A stretch of 64,000 nt of DNA, taken from assembly GCA_045106235.1 (NCBI GenBank), contig JBGCEJ010000023.1, positions 1 through 64,000 on the forward strand. The letters run 5' to 3'. Numbering within the stretch: the stretch's first letter is position 1; each line of letters opens with the position of its first letter. The DNA comes from UBA4427 sp045106235. Its GTDB lineage: Bacteria > Myxococcota_A > UBA9160 > UBA4427. Below are positions 63,034-64,000 of this stretch, one piece after another. A program made the position numbers and the translations under genes. The notes beneath the pieces were generated by a model. The model was not told the origin of the DNA. It saw nothing but the letters and a program-made list of their open reading frames with translations, and searched no databases.

Positions 63034-64000
63034 TTAGGCTCGGAGTCGCTCGTCGATCTTGCCGGCAACGCGCAGCGCGTTCGCCGCGATCGTCAGAGAC
63101 GGGTTGTTGCCGCCGCTGGTCGGGAAGAACGAGGCGTCGACGACGTAAAGATTCTCGACGTCATGGGCGCGATTGTCTCGGTCGAGCACGCTCTTATCGG
63201 GATCGTCACCGAAGCGACAGGTCCCGCAGACGTGTCCGAAGTTAAGATTATCGTCGGTGTTGAGGACCTGGACCGCGTGCCGCTTGCCGATGGTTTGAGA
63301 GAGGCGCTTGCGGAAGAAGCGGTTTCTTTCGAGCAACTCGTCGGCGTAGTGGTACTCGAATGTCATGCCGTTTTCGGCGTCGGGGTCGAGTTTGATGCGG
63401 TTATGTTCGTAGGGCAGGTCCTCGACGATGCTCGCGAAAACCGAGGCGCTTTTGTAGAACGCGGCGGCGATGACGGCGATGGGCCGAAAGAAGGGGCGGG
63501 CGAGCTGGAGGTACCACGTGCGCTCGCGCTCCGCGCGGTTCCTGAGATGATAGAGGACGTAGCCCGGGTTCACCTGGATGCCCACGGACTGAAGCGTCCC
63601 GAGTTTCTGGCCGCCATCCGTATAAAAATCGTTTAGCGCGAGCGCCTTCTTGGGCCCTTCATGGGAGAGCTTCTTGCCCGCACGAATCGCGATGAAATCG
63701 CTTGTATGCATCATCAGGTTTCGCCCGACCAAGCCGGAGCGGTTCGCGAGGCCCTCGGGCCATTCGCTTGAAGAGGACTTGAGGAGGAGGGCGGGTGTCA
63801 TGTAGGCATTGGCGGCGACGACGACCATCTTGCCGCGAATCACGAGTTCTTCGTCGCCTTTACGGCAGACGACGCCGGTCACGCGCTCGGCGTTCGCCTC
63901 CAACTTGATCACCTCGCAATTGGAGAGGATCTTGGCGTCATGTTGCGTGATCGCCGGCATCAGCGAGATACGTCCTGCGTCGCTCTTGCAGCTCCGCGGA
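63034..64000 (-). CDS. GMC-family oxidoreductase, C-terminal part (5' end outside window)
   Basis: The frame is open to the window's end, so only the last ~322 residues are seen. They hold the substrate domain and the conserved C-terminus: HVCGTCRFG with the catalytic His, then NLYVVDASFFPTSGGNNPSLTI with the second catalytic residue Asn. The missing start should contain the FAD-binding GxGxxG. GMC enzymes oxidise alcohols or sugars with FAD. It converges with the polymerase-like gene, 7 bases away. Confidence 0.9.
   Translation of the reverse strand, partial: PRSCKSDAGRISLMPAITQHDAKILSNCEVIKLEANAERVTGVVCRKGDEELVIRGKMVVVAANAYMTPALLLKSSSSEWPEGLANRSGLVGRNLMMHTSDFIAIRAGKKLSHEGPKKALALNDFYTDGGQKLGTLQSVGIQVNPGYVLYHLRNRAERERTWYLQLARPFFRPIAVIAAAFYKSASVFASIVEDLPYEHNRIKLDPDAENGMTFEYHYADELLERNRFFRKRLSQTIGKRHAVQVLNTDDNLNFGHVCGTCRFGDDPDKSVLDRDNRAHDVENLYVVDASFFPTSGGNNPSLTIAANALRVAGKIDERLRA

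Overview
The window is high-GC bacterial chromosome with no phage, IS or CRISPR. Gene content points to a deltaproteobacterial lineage, Myxococcota-like in the old sense. The signs are an MglA-type small GTPase, a DUF4388 (PATAN) protein fused to a decayed MglA-like domain, an IF3 with a long acidic C-terminal tail, a methylmalonyl-CoA mutase set with its MeaB chaperone, and a PEP-CTERM-tagged exported protein in a polysaccharide region. This placement is inference; there is no rRNA or other decisive marker in the window.

1-6375: acyl-CoA carbon-skeleton rearrangement. The C-terminal two thirds of a fused isobutyryl-CoA mutase (IcmF) is followed by a complete methylmalonyl-CoA mutase, its GTPase chaperone MeaB, and a membrane-anchored SGNH-hydrolase-like protein overlapping meaB by 4 bases. 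6554-12760: mglA-like GTPase, ribBA, a MoxR ATPase/VWA (CoxE-like) pair, a possible membrane metalloprotease, and an intergenic region holding what looks like an unannotated small RNA gene on the minus strand. It has a near-consensus promoter, a long imperfect stem, an inner hairpin, a CU-rich arm and a strong terminator.

12761-18163: miaB, then three signalling genes (response regulator with GAF and degenerate GGDEF; pseudo-receiver-DUF4388-pseudo-GTPase; lone cNMP-fold protein). 18407-33273: housekeeping genes: guaB, guaA, dnaE, an exported protein of unknown function, tRNA-Val, thrS-infC-rpmI-rplT, ihfA, a MerR regulator, an AAA ATPase, tRNA-Pro and an SDR oxidoreductase. infC appears to start at AUA.

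33384-64000: surface-polysaccharide region. It holds galE, rfbA and rfbB (nucleotide sugars), a polyprenyl-phosphate sugar-1-phosphate transferase (priming), a Wzx-type flippase, three glycosyltransferases, two asparagine-synthase-like amidotransferases, a sulfotransferase, a methyltransferase, an O-antigen polymerase/ligase-like membrane protein, a polysaccharide deacetylase-like protein, a secreted beta-helix protein, a transglutaminase-like protein and the end of a GMC oxidoreductase. Embedded in it is a minus-strand set of a GNAT-like protein, an AurF-family di-iron N-oxygenase with all seven expected ligands, a free-standing carrier protein and an amino-acid adenylation enzyme. This suggests an N-oxygenated, carrier-tethered amino acid made for a small molecule or for decorating the glycan. 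Nearby is a large PEP-CTERM protein joining a sugar dehydrogenase propeller to two c-type haem sites. No exosortase is encoded in the window.
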